From Plasmodiophora brassicae (Eukaryota; Endomyxa; Phytomyxea; Plasmodiophorida; Plasmodiophoridae), in assembly GCA_039704465.1 (NCBI GenBank), contig JASFAU010000012.1, forward strand, positions 62,001 through 126,000: a DNA stretch of 64,000 nucleotides, given 5' to 3'. Positions within the stretch are counted from its first letter, which is position 1, and each line of letters begins with the position of its first letter. Below are positions 40,922 to 53,239 of this stretch, in pieces. Both the position numbers and the translations under genes were made by a program. A model generated the notes under the pieces. It searched no databases. It had not been told where the DNA came from and saw only the letters and a list, made by a program, of their open reading frames with translations.

Positions 40922-43807
40922 TTATTCGGGGCTGTGGGTTCGCCGTTGTTTCTGGGCGGGTGCCGCCCCCGATTCGGCGGCTTTCTGTCGCAGCTCGTCG
41001 ATCGATTCGTTCCTGGACGCCCACTCGAGGACGAGATGGCGCCCGTAGAAATGGGTCGCCTCCAGCGACGCTTTCGCTGCCTGCGCCTCGCCTGCTGAGC
41101 AGAACTCGACGAACGCGAACCTGGAAGGCGTTAGCGCCCAGGCCCACCACCTGACAGGGAACACAAGGAACGTACCCTCGGTGCCCGCCACCGAACTTGC
41201 TGGGGATTCGGCAGGATTTCACGCGGCCGAACGACGAGAACAGGTCGCGAAGCTCCTTGATGTTCGCCTCGAACGGCACGTTCTTCACCAGCAGCTTCGT
41301 GTTCGACAGGTCGCCATCGCGTCGCGATCGTTTCGCTGATTGACCGCGACCTTCTTGCGCTGCGAAGGACGACGACATGGAAAGCTGTAACGCGTGCCCA
41401 TCGACCTGCACGCCCTGCTTCGTCTTCAGCGCGTCCATCGCCGCCTCCCGGGTCGCAAACTCCACGAACCCGTACCCGCGCGACAGGCCCTTCCGCTTCG
41501 CGTCCGTGTGCCTTGCAATGACCACGCTCCTGACAGACGTTCTGCACGCAAGCACAGCTCAGTACCAGGTGACCCCGCGTGCACAACGCGCCCAGTAACC
41601 CGTTCTTTGTGCAGAAGACGGAACGCAGCGAATCTTCAGTCGTGGCGAAGTTGATGTTCTTGATGAACAGCGTCAAAGACGGCGATGGCTCATCGACGTC
41701 GTCGACGAGGGCGACGGGAGGTTCCACTTCCACGGCGGCAACGGGTGCGGGCGCCGCATCCGACCAGATGTCGCGAGGTGCCCATTCGAGGTACAGCGGC
41801 ACGTGACGGAACTTGCTATACGCCAGCGACGAGAACGCGCGTCGCGCTGCCGGACGTGCCACGAATTCCACGATCGCGAACGCGCGAGACGGCGGCAGGA
41901 CGCACCGGGCCAGGTTCCCGAACCTGTTCGGCCGGTTTAGAAATCGGTTGCAATACGTGCTGTTGGGTTCTCACGTACGGTGCGAACAGCGCGTTGATGT
42001 CCTGCTCTTCGCAGTCGAACGGGATGTTCTTCACCAAGATCGTCGTCTCCGACCGCGGCGCGTTCGGATCGCGCTCGCCCTCGAACACGGAAACGTTCAC
42101 GGCGGCGTGGCCAGCCAGCCACGCCTTCGTGTCAGCGATGACGGACGTCTCCGCAAGCGCAAGCGTAACCGCCACTAGACGCGGCGTTAGATTCAGGGCG
42201 GAAAGGTGTTCGCCCGAACCGGATTACCGTTCTTCGCGTCGGCGTCGAACAGCGCCGACTTGTCGACGTTGAGAGATGAGGCAGTGGCACTGGCTACCGT
42301 GTCCGACCGAACGAACAGCGAATTCCACGCGCGTTTGTCGTTGGCGTTCGCCTTGCGCGACGCGGCGACTTTGTCCTTGTGGCGAGCCGGACGGGCACCG
42401 GCGGTCGTCTGCGACTCCTTCGGTTCGGGGCGCGGGAACGCGGGCATCACATGCATCAGACGCCCCTGGAACACTCGTCCATCGCATGCTTCCAGAGCAC
42501 GGACGGCAGCAACACCGTTGGCAAACTGAACTTGGGCGAACCCTGCAACGATACATCAGACGACGTGAGAGACGGGTTCGACTGCGTTGGATCGGTACCT
42601 TTGCTGCGGCCGAGGTCGTCAACAGGAACGTTGACCTCGGTGACCTGCCCGTACGGGCGAAACAGCTCGGCGAGTTCATCCTCGGTAACGGAAAAGCACA
42701 GGTTCCTCACGAACAATCGCGCGGAATCGCAGACAGGAGGTGGGACGGCTTCCTGATCGTTCGCGGTGCCCGTCTCGCCGACGCCCTCGTCAGCATCCTC
42801 TTCACTTTCGTCTTCGTCATCATCGATGGGTTCGAGATCGTCGTCCGAGTCGGAAGACGGTGCATCGGGGGCAGGTTTGGCGTCCATAACGTCATCGTCA
42901 TCGAGGCCGGGATTGTTGAACGCTTCGTCGTCCGTGTCGGAATCCGATTCAGGTTCGGGCTGCACAACGGGTTCGGAAGATGGTGCAGCACTGTCGCCTT
43001 CGTCGAATCGGCGATGCACTTTCTCGACATAAACGCCGTCTCCACCCCTGACACAGCAAGGTCAGTTTGCGTCGGTGATTTGCTAGCTTGACCCGAAACC
43101 GAACACACCGCTTCTTGCTGGAGACGACTTCAACGGTGTCGTTGTCCCAGAAGTTGCTCTTGTTACGAGGCTTCATGACGCTGATGAATTCCTGGAACTT
43201 GGGATTGTTCTCGAGCGCATCCAGCTTGGCTTTCCATTCCGGCACGACCTTCTCCGTCTGCTGTCCCTGCTGCATACACGTTAGCCAGCGAATGACCGTA
43301 TCAGTAGCAACGTCAGACTGGCTCGTTTTCAGGCTTCCTCTCGTACAGCTCCGGATGCTTCTTCTCGTGTCGGGAACTGCCTTTCGAGTGTTGGCTCCAT
43401 GGACGCGAAAGGCGATTGTCGCCAACAGCCAGGGCAAACTCCACCGTAATGCGAGACGTGTCGATAAACGTCTGATCGAAATAGCCCCTATGTAACCCAC
43501 CATCAGGGGCAGTGCCAAACAGAACCGGTGTTTTTGGTGACTGACCGAGCTTTGGCGGCTTCCTGAACAGTTCGGTACCCAATGAACCCCATCCGGCGAG
43601 AATGCCCGCTCCTGTAGAGCATGGACGCGTTATTCGACTGCAGTCTACCGCACCAGAGGCGCCATACTTCGTGGAAACGATTTTCGCATCGGTGACGTCG
43701 CCGTGCGCTGCGAATACTTCCCTGAAACGGGCCTCGGTGATGTGCTTCGGCAGGTTCTTGATGCACAACCGTGACGATCGCGCGGGTGCACGTGCCTCCT
43801 TGCCCAT
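40922..43807 (-). CDS. MRD1: Multiple RNA-binding-domain ribosome biogenesis protein (MRD1/RBM19 homologue), 10 exons
   Basis: Nucleolar factor needed for 18S rRNA processing in the SSU processome. Exons (minus order): 43668-43807, 43546-43611, 43319-43487, 43109-43269, 42599-43047, 42228-42542, 41979-42174, 41600-41923, 41176-41541, 40922-41120; phases agree, 794 aa. RRM1 is N-terminal ('LCIKNLPKHITEARFREVF', RNP1 'RMGFIGYRT') followed by the family-specific 'NQTFIDTSRITVEFA'. RRM2 has 'RLFVRNLCFSVTEDEL', RRM3/4 'TILVKNIPFDCEEQDI' with 'VLPPSRAFAIVEF', then 'LTLFIKNINFATTEDSL' with 'GYGFVEF', and 'KLLVKNVPFEANIKEL' with 'FAFVEF'. An acidic linker (near 42780-43010) separates RRM1 and RRM2 as in yeast Mrd1. 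Introns are 49-61 nt. Confidence 0.93.
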
Positions 43808-44216
43808 CGTTCGCCACCTGAGTCCGCCACGGACTCCGCCGCGGACTTCCCAGTGACTATTACCACGCAGCACCGCCACGGCGTCGCCCCCAATCAGAAA
43901 TGGGCAGGGGGCGATGGTACAATCATACAGCGGTTCAGTCTGCGATCGCTCGACGGCCTGTAACCCGCAGGTCGCGTCGGTCGCCTCGGCAGTCAGTCAG
44001 CGTCGGGGCGCCTGCCGTCCGCCAGCGCCGCCGTCCGACCGCGTTGTCGGCGAATTTTTTGGGGGAGGGCCTCGGCACATCCACAACCGGCGGCGGCAGG
44101 GGGCGCGCGGTTCGTGACGGACAGGTGCCCGTCCGAATCAGGCGGTTCCGGGCTGCGCGGGAGGAGGCAAGCGACGACGACGACAACTCGACAGCAGCCC
44201 GCTTCGACGTCCCTCG

Positions 44217-45651
44217 ATGGGATGCGTGTCGTCGTCGGCTCGTCGTGCCGTCGACGAAGGCGGGAACGGGGCGGGGAGGTCGGGGCCGCCCATCGATGGC
44301 ATTCCGGTGGAGCAGGACGATGACGCCAAGGTGCGGAGGGGGCGCGCGCGGCGCTCGGCTGCCAGTTCCTCGTTCGTTGACGGGGTTGGCAGATCGAGAC
44401 GGCGTCGACGCAGCGACGGAGGCTGTCGGTGGCGCCGCTCCTCGTCGGCGACGTTGATGGGAAACGGATCAACCCGAGCGACGGCAAGATGCGCAGGTAC
44501 ATTCGACGTGCGACGGCGACGGGCGCCGCTGACGTGCTGTTCCCGTGCAGGATGTCGCTGGGCGCGTCGTTGCCCGCCGAGTCCGACGACCGCGCCAACG
44601 CGGCGCTCGACCCGTTGCTGGCGTCGTCGGAGCGGAAATGGGTGGCTCTGTCGAAGAAGGTTCTCGCTGGCGTTCGATTTGGCGCTGGCAGCCTGCGCTG
44701 AACGCGTCCTCTGCGACAGGGCTACGTTCCGTACAATCGGAAGAAGGCGAACCAGGACTCGTATTTCGTCGTCGAGAACTTGGTCGACGGCGTCAACGTG
44801 TACGGCGTCTGCGACGGCCATGGCGAGTTCGGCCATCACGTCAGCGCGTTCGTCAGGGACCACATCGTCGAGTACCTGTCCGCCGAGGAGGCGCTGAAGG
44901 TCCGCCCGACTCTGGCACCGGGACCCCGCCTTCGCTGACGTTGCTGCTGCTGTGTGCACAGACGAATCCGTTGCAGAGCATACCGCATGCGATCGACCGG
45001 TTGTGTGCGGCGCTGGCTGAGGCCAACATCAACGTGTCGTTCTCGGGGACGACGATGGTGTTCGCGGTCGCGATCGACCAGCAACTGTTCATTGGGAACA
45101 TTGGCGATTCCCGGTGCATTGTCCTGCAGCAGGGCGGCGAGGGCGAGCACAGCCTCGTGGCGCTGCAGCTGAGCCGGGATCAGAAACCGGACGACCCCGA
45201 TGAGAAGAAGCGGATCCTGGCCGCCGGCGGACGCGTGGAACCGCTGCCCGGGCCGCCCAACGAGGACATGGGCCCGTCGCGCGTCTGGCTGGCCGAGATC
45301 GATGTCCCGGGGCTGGCCATGTCCAGGTCGATCGGCGACGACGTCAGCCACACGGTCGGCGTCATCTCGATACCCGAGATGCGGGTGCACCCGGTGACAC
45401 CAGTGGACCGGTACCTGGTGCTCGCATCCGACGGCGTCTGGGAGTTCCTGCCCAACCAGCACGTGGCCGACGTCGTCAGCCGGCACCAGGGCGACTTCGA
45501 GAAGGCGGCCAGCGACATCGTCGCGGACGCCACGAAGAGATGGCAGGAGGCACGGACGCGCCTGCAACGATTGCTGGTGCGCATCTCACTTGTTGTTGTT
45601 CAGGTCGAGGAGGTCATCGACGACATAACGCTAATCATCCTCGCTCTGTGA
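44217..45651 (+). CDS. PP2C-type Ser/Thr phosphatase with N-myristoylation signal, four exons
   Basis: Metal-dependent (Mg/Mn) protein phosphatase. Exons 44217-44330, 44393-44659, 44720-44899, 44962-45651 (introns 62, 60 and 62 nt, all phase 0), 416 aa. The start 'MGCVSSSARR' is a textbook N-myristoylation/palmitoylation signal and fixes the ATG. PP2C motifs in order: 'VYGVCDGHGEFG', 'SFSGTTMVFA', 'GNIGDSRCIVL', 'SRSIGDD', 'LVLASDGVWEFL' and C-terminal 'DDITLIIL', so all metal ligands are present. Architecture matches membrane-attached PP2Cs of plants and protists. A 27-nt in-frame stretch before 'VEEVIDD' could be a mini-intron but is more likely coding. Confidence 0.9.
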
Positions 45652-45674
45652 CCCCAGGGGCGTGCCTCAGTGTT

Positions 45675-47608
45675 CTAATTAACCAATACCGTATTGACCG
45701 TTCGGCGCGACGTCGCTTCACGGCTCCATGTCACGTAGGCGTTCGCGACGAGGCTGTCGAGGACGTCGTCGTCGAACAGGTGCCGACGGCGGTGCCGCTT
45801 GCGCCGGTGCTCGTGCATGATCCGGTCGGCCTCCTCGACCGGGATCGACTGGAACGGTACGGCGCCGGCATCGCGATCCCGCTGTCGTCGGCGTCGTTGC
45901 GCCTGCTGTGCCTGCAGGGCACGCGCCGCCTCCTCCATCTCCATGACGCGACGCAGGCGCCCTGTCGGCGAGCGACCCGACACCGGGCGTCCGATGCGCG
46001 TCTCCAGTAAGCTGGGCGCGCTCATCAGCCTGCGCAAATGTAGCAGTCGATCGCCGATGCCGCTGGGCAGCGCCACAGGGGCCGCCTGGGGCGGAACGGC
46101 CACCGCGACGACGACGTCGTCCGGCTGTGCGTTCGTGGCCGCGACCTTTGGCGGGCGCCGACAACGTTGCTGCTGGACGCGGTGCCAGGCGCGTTGCAAC
46201 TGCGGCATCAGCCTGGCCTCTGCGACCGCCCACTGCCGTCGCCAGGCCTTTCGAAGCGCGCGACGATGCGGCTGGACCGTCTGCCGCCACCAGCGTTGAA
46301 TCCGAACTGTGTGTCGCCCCGAGCAATCAGTGGCGCCCCGGCCGCCTCGTCGGTGGTGTGGGCGGCGCGTACCTGCGCACCCGGTGACGTTCGCCAGGCG
46401 AAGAGCCACGAGGGGCACCCGGGTCGCCCGTAACGATCGCAGGAACGTCACCAGCGTGACGGTCGCTTTCACGCGCCGGCGGATGCGGTTCCGTGCCGCG
46501 TACCGACAGATCAGCCTGAGCGGGGAGGGCAATTGGGTTCGTTTGCGGTTGTCCAGTGGCGGTCGCGGTCATCACCGTTTAAAGCCGCAACGCGCGCGCT
46601 CCGATTGGATCAGGGCGCGCCTGGTCACCCATTTCCGGTAGGCCACCTGTGGACGGCCGCATCAGCAATGGCGGGCCTGGGCGCACACGAAGTACTCGAC
46701 CGACCTGGATGGTGACGGCGGCTCTGGTGGCGACGAGACGTGCCAGGTGAATCTGCCTGCGGGCGTGGAAGATCGTGGCGAACGCGTGTGCGCTGGAAAC
46801 GGCGCCGGCGATCGCCAGCCAGCGTTTCCTGGTCCACGCCAGGCGGAGGGCGACCATCTGGTGGACCTGCTCGACGGACAGCTGCCTGTCCGCGTTCGTG
46901 GTCAACAACGCGTCCAGCTGCTGCCGCTGAATCGCCAGCAGCTGACGACGCGCCCGAACCCTGTCCCTGACCTCGTGCATCTTCTTCGCGACCTTCACCG
47001 ACGCGGTTAGGCGCGTGTTTGCCGTCCGATAGAGCAAGCTGGTAACCTGCTGGCGCTTCAGGAGAAGGTTCTGTTGGGACAGGTTCCGCTTGTTTTCGTC
47101 AACGTGCTCGCGGAAGACGCCGTCCCTGAACAGCGCTCGCTGTCGTTTCTTTCGGGTTGCCACTGCACAGGTCGTCGTCACGATTCTGCCCATCCGAAAC
47201 CAGGTGGCCGCCCGACGCCCTACCGATTCGCCGGTGGAGTTCGTGGAGAGCGCTGGGATCATCGCGAAGATCGTTGAGGCGTTTGGCGATGATTGCGGAG
47301 GCGATCCGCTGCGTGTTCTTCGTAGCCACGATCGGCTCGTCAGGGGTCTCGAACACGTCGCGGGTCGTCAGCGGGTGCGCGCTTCGTGATCGTGGCAGAG
47401 GCCGATCGTCGGCGACGTTAAGGCTGGGCGGACGGTCCAGAGTTCTGCACGACCGGCTGGTGGACAACCCGGTCCAGTCCTGCAGGAACTGGTCATCCAC
47501 GTTCCGACTTGTCAACGGCCGCACGATGTCCTCGCCGTTGACGTTCCTGCATCTGGCCTCCGTCCACACCAGGGCCGACCTGGGTCGACGACATGCCTTC
47601 GAAGCCAT
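45675..47608 (-). CDS. IQ-motif, Arg-rich helical protein, five exons
   Basis: Exons (minus order): 47224-47608, 46705-47162, 46576-46646, 46373-46515, 45675-46306 (introns 61, 58, 60 and 66 nt), 562 aa. Long basic helices dominate ('TRKKRQRALFRDGVFREH', 'RRQLLAIQRQQLDALL'). IQ-like calmodulin-binding motifs occur at 'AAVTIQVAYRKWVTRR' (spliced) and 'VRIQRWWRQTVQPHRRAL'. No enzymatic domain. Probably a cytoskeletal or flagellar-type calmodulin-binding protein. The stop lies only about 20 bp from the end of the convergent PP2C gene. Confidence 0.65.
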
Positions 47609-47901
47609 CTTCGAGGTCAGTGCCCACCCGTACCCTGACGTACCCGTTTCCGATCATGTCGCGGTTAAGTAGAACCGATAGGCAGCCGTTGTTTCTGAGC
47701 ACGCATGTACTAAGAAGCAACACCATGGCGATATGGCCACTGGAAAGGGACCTTGTTATCGGTCGTCGACCGTACACATTGACGAAGAGGCGCACTGAGG
47801 AGGAGCAGGGCGCCCCCACCCCAAAAAACGGGACGAATGGCCGACACAGGCGCGGCAGGTTGAACCCGGGGCGGTTTGATCAGCGGTGGTGGCGCCACAC
47901 G

Positions 47902-48663
47902 ATGTCGAACAGGCTGCTGGGCGTCGCCATCATCGTCCCCTTGCTGACATTGGCGTCGGCATTGTCCCTGTCGAGTGCCGACAGCGTGCGGGACAAGGTT
48001 GTGCACGATGGCAACCGCCCAAGTGAATCACTGTCCGACATTGTAACCCCTGGCGCTGACGATGGAACACTGAAGCAACAGTCCGAGTCTATGCAGCTGC
48101 TTAGAGAACGGCGTGCGGCTGCACCTGACACAAACGAGGAGCCGACCGTGGTCCACGCGACCAATCATTCCACGGCGACGACCTCTGGCCGGGTCCTTCC
48201 GAACGCCACGCAGAATGCAGAGGACAGCAGCAACGCAGGTGGAACCACCCAAGTCGCACCTGATAAGGCACCACCGGGTTCAACAGCTGGACAGCATCCC
48301 GACCAATTGCCCTCGGATTCCGCGAAGGCTCCAACCGACACAGGCGCTTCTGACAGTCCCGCCGGCGCCCAAGTCGCACCCCAAGGCGGAACGACGATGA
48401 CGACGTCTTCCGAGACCGGGTCGGGTTCCCCAACAGGGGGCAATGATGGCAGCGCTGATGACGCCGCTCAGCCAGCAGAGCATGCTTCTCGTGATCGGAC
48501 AGTTTCAGCTACGACGGCAACAGGGCCCGCTACACAGTTCTACATATGGATGCTCGTCGGTGCCGTCTTTGTCGGATGCGGTGCCGTCGCCCTGCTGAGG
48601 GCACTACGAAAACGTCGAGGATACGTCCGCCGACGTGCGAAAGGTTTGAACGAAGGTCGCTGA
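47902..48663 (+). CDS. Mucin-like type I membrane protein
   Basis: Start at the Met at 47902 gives a signal peptide ('RLLGVAIIVPLLTLASALS'). The ectodomain (residues about 30-205) is very rich in Ser, Thr, Pro, Ala, Gly and Asn-x-Thr sites ('SGRVLPNATQNAEDSSNA', 'TTSSETGSGSPTGGNDG'), so heavy O-glycosylation is likely. One transmembrane helix ('FYIWMLVGAVFVGCGAVALL') and a short basic tail follow. 253 aa, single exon. Probably a cell-surface coat protein. The divergent IQ gene begins about 300 bp away. Confidence 0.6.
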   Translation: MSNRLLGVAIIVPLLTLASALSLSSADSVRDKVVHDGNRPSESLSDIVTPGADDGTLKQQSESMQLLRERRAAAPDTNEEPTVVHATNHSTATTSGRVLPNATQNAEDSSNAGGTTQVAPDKAPPGSTAGQHPDQLPSDSAKAPTDTGASDSPAGAQVAPQGGTTMTTSSETGSGSPTGGNDGSADDAAQPAEHASRDRTVSATTATGPATQFYIWMLVGAVFVGCGAVALLRALRKRRGYVRRRAKGLNEGR

Positions 48664-48693
48664 TGTGCGGCGCGCGCAGGCATCAATCCGTGT

Positions 48694-49002
48694 TTGTGTT
48701 ATTTAGACGGATCCGGGCTACTATTCACTGAGCTCACCACAACCGAACCCGATCCGAAAGTCTTCAGCCTGCTCGACGAACAGTCGTCAGCAGAGGCCTT
48801 TGCAACGTCTGTCCTGAGAAAGTGTGGGGTCCCGGCATACGGCGTGGCCGCGTACCTCGACACCCTCAACGAGCGTTGCTTGCGCGACATCTCCCAACTG
48901 CACACCCTCGATGACGCCGCCTGGCGCCAGCTGGCTCTGCCGAGCGCCGTCGAGGCGGCGCTGCGGGCCGCCCTTCGCGACCTGAACGAACCCAGCGCAT
49001 GA
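48694..49002 (+). CDS. Small SAM-like domain protein
   Basis: About 102 aa. Helical sequence with 'YLDTLNERCLRDISQLHTLD' then 'WRQLALPSAVEAALRAALRD', a pattern like a SAM domain end ('L..L....L..LGL...G...KI'). The N-terminus is unsure: the first codons look like intergenic sequence, and a 5' exon ending near the AG at 48732 is possible. Function unknown; SAM domains usually mediate oligomerisation. Confidence 0.4.
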   Translation: MCYLDGSGLLFTELTTTEPDPKVFSLLDEQSSAEAFATSVLRKCGVPAYGVAAYLDTLNERCLRDISQLHTLDDAAWRQLALPSAVEAALRAALRDLNEPSA

Positions 49003-49175
49003 CAATGGAAATACATATCGCTAGGGAACATTCCCAGTGCCGAGGCCCGGGACAAGACCATTGCGAGTCGCGTGTTGCAGCTCCCACAGGGCCCACGTTA
49101 CGCTGCACGGAGTGCGCAACCGCGCAGCAGGAACCCCCTCCTGCTGGCTGGAAGCCAATGCTGGTGGTGCTCGCG

Positions 49176-50597
49176 ATGATTTGGCGGTCGACCCGGACAG
49201 GGTCTCGATGTGCATTGCTGTCGACATCGGCGGCGGCGGCGGATGCTTGGGCAGCGAAAGGGCCGGCGCCGAGCCGCAACGCGATTCACCGGGAGGTGTA
49301 CCTGCAGGCCAAGGCGCGGTTGCTGGAGCGGAAGGTGGACCCGGCGAAGTGGACGCGGGCGCTGAAACAGTATACGGACCCGAGGGCCCTGGTGGACATG
49401 ATCTGCGCTGACGCGATGGGCCAGCAGATGTCGGTGAACGCGAGGAGGGACAGCGCGCAGAGCATGGCCGATCGGCTGATGGGGAAGGCGCCGGCACTGA
49501 CCGAGGACGAGGAGAACCTACGCGACCTGCTGCAGCAGATGCATGCGGATCAGAAGAAGACGGACCCGAACCTGAAGGAGCCGAATTACAAGCAACTCGC
49601 AAATGAACTTCTGGACAAGGTCCATCAGGTCAAAGGGAGGAAGAAGACTGAAGGTGTGCGATGTCGTGATGGCAAGGTTCGGGACCCGGAAATTGCCCAG
49701 GAGCGCGTCCTCAAGATGCTCGTCGAGTACATTCGGCAGAAGACGGGGATCTATTCGCAGGAGCAGCACGTCGTCATCGGCCTGCTGGACGTCATCGCGA
49801 AGAACGACCTCGACGAGATCAGCGAGGACAAACTGTACGACATGATGCTGGACAATGACGCCGACCGGCTGAAGAATGCCATCCGAGACGCGATCAGCAG
49901 GTTCCCAGATCAGATCGATGTCACGAAAATGGAAGGCGGTGGCGGTGAAGACGAATTCGAAGACCCGTCTACGAAGGTTCGTTCGTGCGCCAGTTGGATC
50001 GACCGCTGTCCTGCTACTGATCGTACATGTCAGCTAATGGACGCCAAGGAGACCGATGAAGGCGTCCTGGCCGACATCCTCATTCACAACGCCGGCCTCG
50101 AGAACTGTGTCGACTCGTGCGTCCGTGCAGATATCGAGGAACGCGCCAAGAAGCTCGTTGAGGACAACATCGACGAGGATTCGCCCGTCTTCCAACAGGT
50201 CATCGAGGAGATGCGCGAGCGGCACGGCGCGCGTCCTGGGGCCCTGTCGGATTCCGACTGGAGGTTCCGCAGGGATTCCACCTCCCTGTTCCATGACATC
50301 CTGGAGCGCAGCAACACGAAGAACGTCGACGACTTCGAGCCGTCGGTTGCCGCCCCGTGTCCTGACGAATGCGTGTCTTGACATCTGATTCGTTCCAGGA
50401 TTGACCGGTACCTGTGGCCCGTCGTGGAGCGCCTCCTCAAGGACGCCAACGGCGACCTCGCCAAAGTCGACCAGGCCGCCGTCGACCGCGAAATCGAGTA
50501 CCTGCAGAAGGCGTTCCCGCGCAAGCAGCGCTCGGATCACACGGGCCCGCAGGAGCCGCCAGGCCACCCGCACATGCCGAACATGCCGTTCTTCTGA
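49176..50597 (+). CDS. Paralogue A of an unrecognised mitochondrial-type protein family
   Basis: Exons 49176-49976, 50034-50341, 50399-50597 (two 57-nt introns), about 435 aa. The start 'MIWRSTRTGSRCALLSTS' is Arg/Ser-rich without acids, a good mitochondrial presequence. The body shares three blocks with paralogues B and C: 'VEYIRQKTGIY' with 'GLLDVIAKNDLDEISEDKLY', 'DILIHNAGLENC' with 'VEDNIDEDSPVFQQVIEEMR', and a last block 'IDRYLWPVVERLLKDA' joined by a phase-2 intron. A further 45-nt in-frame intron may lie near 49660-49704. I know no family with this pattern. Mitochondrial ribosome or respiratory-complex accessory subunits are conceivable, but nothing proves it. Confidence 0.65.
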
Positions 50598-50896
50598 CGT
50601 CCGCCGCCCCATCCGCCAATGTACTACCCTACACATCGGTCGTATGTATGACTCCAAACAGGGCCATCCCCGACGACGACGACGACGACGACCTGTACAG
50701 CCTGCCCCTGGGCCATACGCGCCCCCGCAGGTGCAGCCCCGCAGTCTGCAGTCCCGCTGCAGCGGCGACTGCGTCGGGCCGGCGCACACTTCCTGCGCGG
50801 TAACACGTAACGTTGTCGACTGCGGGGTTCCGTCGCGCGCTCCGTGGGGGGCCTGCTGCAGCTGCAGCTGCCCGGGCGGCCATATACATCGGGACG

Positions 50897-52221
50897 ATGC
50901 TGCGATCGGGGATCGTTGGCCTGGGGCGCCGCGTGTCGCCGGCGCACGTGCGGCCGGTGGCGGCGGCGCTGCGCTGGAAAACGGGGAAGGCGAGCGGTAC
51001 GCCGGGGCGCGGCGCCGGCAAGGGCCAGGGGGTGTCGTCCGCGCACAAGCAGGGCCCGCCCAAGACGACGTACAGCACCGAGGATCTGCACCGCGGGCTG
51101 TACCTGCTGGCGAAACAGCGCCTGCTGGATATGAAGGTCGACCTGAAGACGGTCGAGGACCTGAAGGGGTTGTGCCACCCGGATCGCGTCGTGGAGAACA
51201 TCTGCCGCAAGGCGACGTCGGGCGATTTCGACGAGGACTTCAACCCGGAGGAAATGGCCGACTACCCCGAAGACGACAAGGAGTTCATGAAGTTCGTCCC
51301 GTTGTGGACGGGGTCAGTCGGCGCCGGGCGTGATCTGACAGTTCGTGTCTGCACAGGAACTTGTCGGGATCTGGGCCAGGGTACCCTGAAGAGGACTTCA
51401 TGCGGGGCCAGCGTGACAAGTTCGGCATGGGAGACGAGGACGAGGATTTCGAGGACATCCCTGTCGAGGAGCAGGTTGTGGACCACATCCGGCAGGAACT
51501 GGGCATCTACGACATGAGCTCGGACGTGCAGAAATCGATCGAGAGCATCGTGCGCAAGTACGGCCTGAACGAAGTCACGCACGAGAAGTTGTACGATATG
51601 ATGGACGGCAAGGGCAACCGCCTGACCGATGCCATCGAGGAGACGCGCGTCAAGCTGGAGAAGTACGTCGACAAGGAGACGGCCGACAAGGCCCGCATGA
51701 CGATGGAGAACGAGGACGGGGACGCAGGCGGGGCGAACTTCACCCGTAACGAGGGCGAGGAGATCATGCGGGAAATCCTGATGGATGCGGCCGGGCTGGA
51801 GGCGTGCACCGACCCGGACATCATCTCCGCCGTCAAGGACATGTCATCCAAGTTCAACATCGAGGAGATGGACGAGGATTCGCCGCAGTTCAAGAAGGCG
51901 GTCGCCCAGCTGCGCGAGCGGTTCCGCGACCGCGAGGGCGCCCTCTCCGACGAACAGGTCACGTTCAAGACCGCGACGCACAAGGTGTACCATGAGATCC
52001 TGGATCGCGCCGGCCTGTTGGACAGCGACGACTACGAGGCCATCGACAAGGAGCTCATGCCGGTCGTCAACAAGATGGTCAAGGACGCCAAGGGCGCCAT
52101 CGACAACGTCCCCGAGCCGGCTATCGAGAGTGCCGTCAAGATGATGAGGCAGAAGTTCGCACATACCGCCAAATCCCCAGAGAAGGGTCGGCCCTACCTC
52201 GACGACAGCCAGGCCCCTTGA
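50897..52221 (+). CDS. Paralogue B of the mitochondrial-type protein family
   Basis: Exons 50897-51303 and 51357-52221 (53-nt intron, phase 2), 423 aa. Strong mitochondrial presequence 'MLRSGIVGLGRRVSPAHV' followed by a Gly-rich linker. Shared blocks: 'LYLLAKQRLLDMKVD' (compare A 'VYLQAKARLLERKVD'), 'VVDHIRQELGIY', 'YGLNEVTHEKLYDMM', 'ILMDAAGLEACTD', 'MDEDSPQFKKAVAQLRERF', 'HEILDRAGLLDSDDYEAID'. The phase-2 intron found before the 'ID' block in A and C is absent here, so B has lost it. B is the cleanest member and a good query for the family. Confidence 0.7.
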
Positions 52222-53239
52222 TGTCGGTTGCCTGCTCGCCCCCCAGGCGCCCTATTCTCACTGTCCCCTGCTTAAATCACAATCGATTCGGCGAACGACG
52301 TTTGCCCAGGTCGCGTAGCAACCGGCGATATGAATTTTAGCAATTCGTCTACCAGGTCAGCATGACGAGCAACAGCAGTACAACAGACGGCCCAGCATCC
52401 CAGTACAATTTCCGGAGGCGAACCAGCGCCCGTTGTTGACCAGACCGATCATGTCGCCGTCCCGGTTGGTCAGTAGTGGCCGAATCTGTCGCAGGTGTAC
52501 GCGCAGCCAGCTAGCAGTCTGGAGGCTGGCCTCGTCTCTGTACAATGATGCGGAACGCACGACAACACAATGGCGCCTAGCGGGGCGACGCCCGGCGGCG
52601 AACCTTGGCAATGTCATTCCATGTGCTCCAACCCGTCTGCCTGCGGCCCCTGCCATCGTCGTAGTAATTGCTATGGTCGTGCGCGTTCCATATCTGACCA
52701 GGTCAAGCAATGCGCTGACGGATCGCTCCCACTAGGCAGCATCACTATCAGGGAGACTCGCCCGCGCCTGTTTATGCATGGCGACGATCCGGCGGTCCAG
52801 TCTGTATCGCGCCCATTCTGGCTGCGACGATCCGCCTGAGGTCATTGGTTGTTTCGTTCGCCCTTGTCGCCTGTCGCCATGACGGGCTTGTCGACGATAT
52901 CGGAACCCCATGTCGCCGCGATCCGCTTAGGGTTCGACAGCGACGTGAGCAGGCTGCGAACCCGGGAATACGTCGACGATTGTCGTGCGTGGGCGCACCT
53001 TGCAGGGATCTTGACAGCGATGGACGGGATGGTGCCGGTGCTGAGCGGGACCCACTGGGCGTCGCTCGATATCGGCGTCATGGATCTCCGGCGCCTGGCG
53101 ACTCTCGCAAGCATGCGTATACGCTCTCGATACGCACGTCGTCGAGCGATCCAGAACTGGTACGTTGTAGGCTTAATGAATCTTCCAGATCGAAACCGGT
53201 CGTCCTGCCACTGGAAGCCGCGTTATTAAAGGCCTTACA
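52222..53239 (-). pseudogene. Decayed ankyrin-gene copy in otherwise empty region
   Basis: On the minus strand at 52420-52560 the sequence reads 'QIRPLLTNRDGDMIGLVNNGR' minus its last residue, clearly related to 'LLLINRDGDIDLVNNGR' in the intact gene at 59653-60952. It is out of context and broken by frame changes. The rest, including an open frame at 52849-53229 on the plus strand, shows no domain; that frame may be another remnant. Confidence 0.5.
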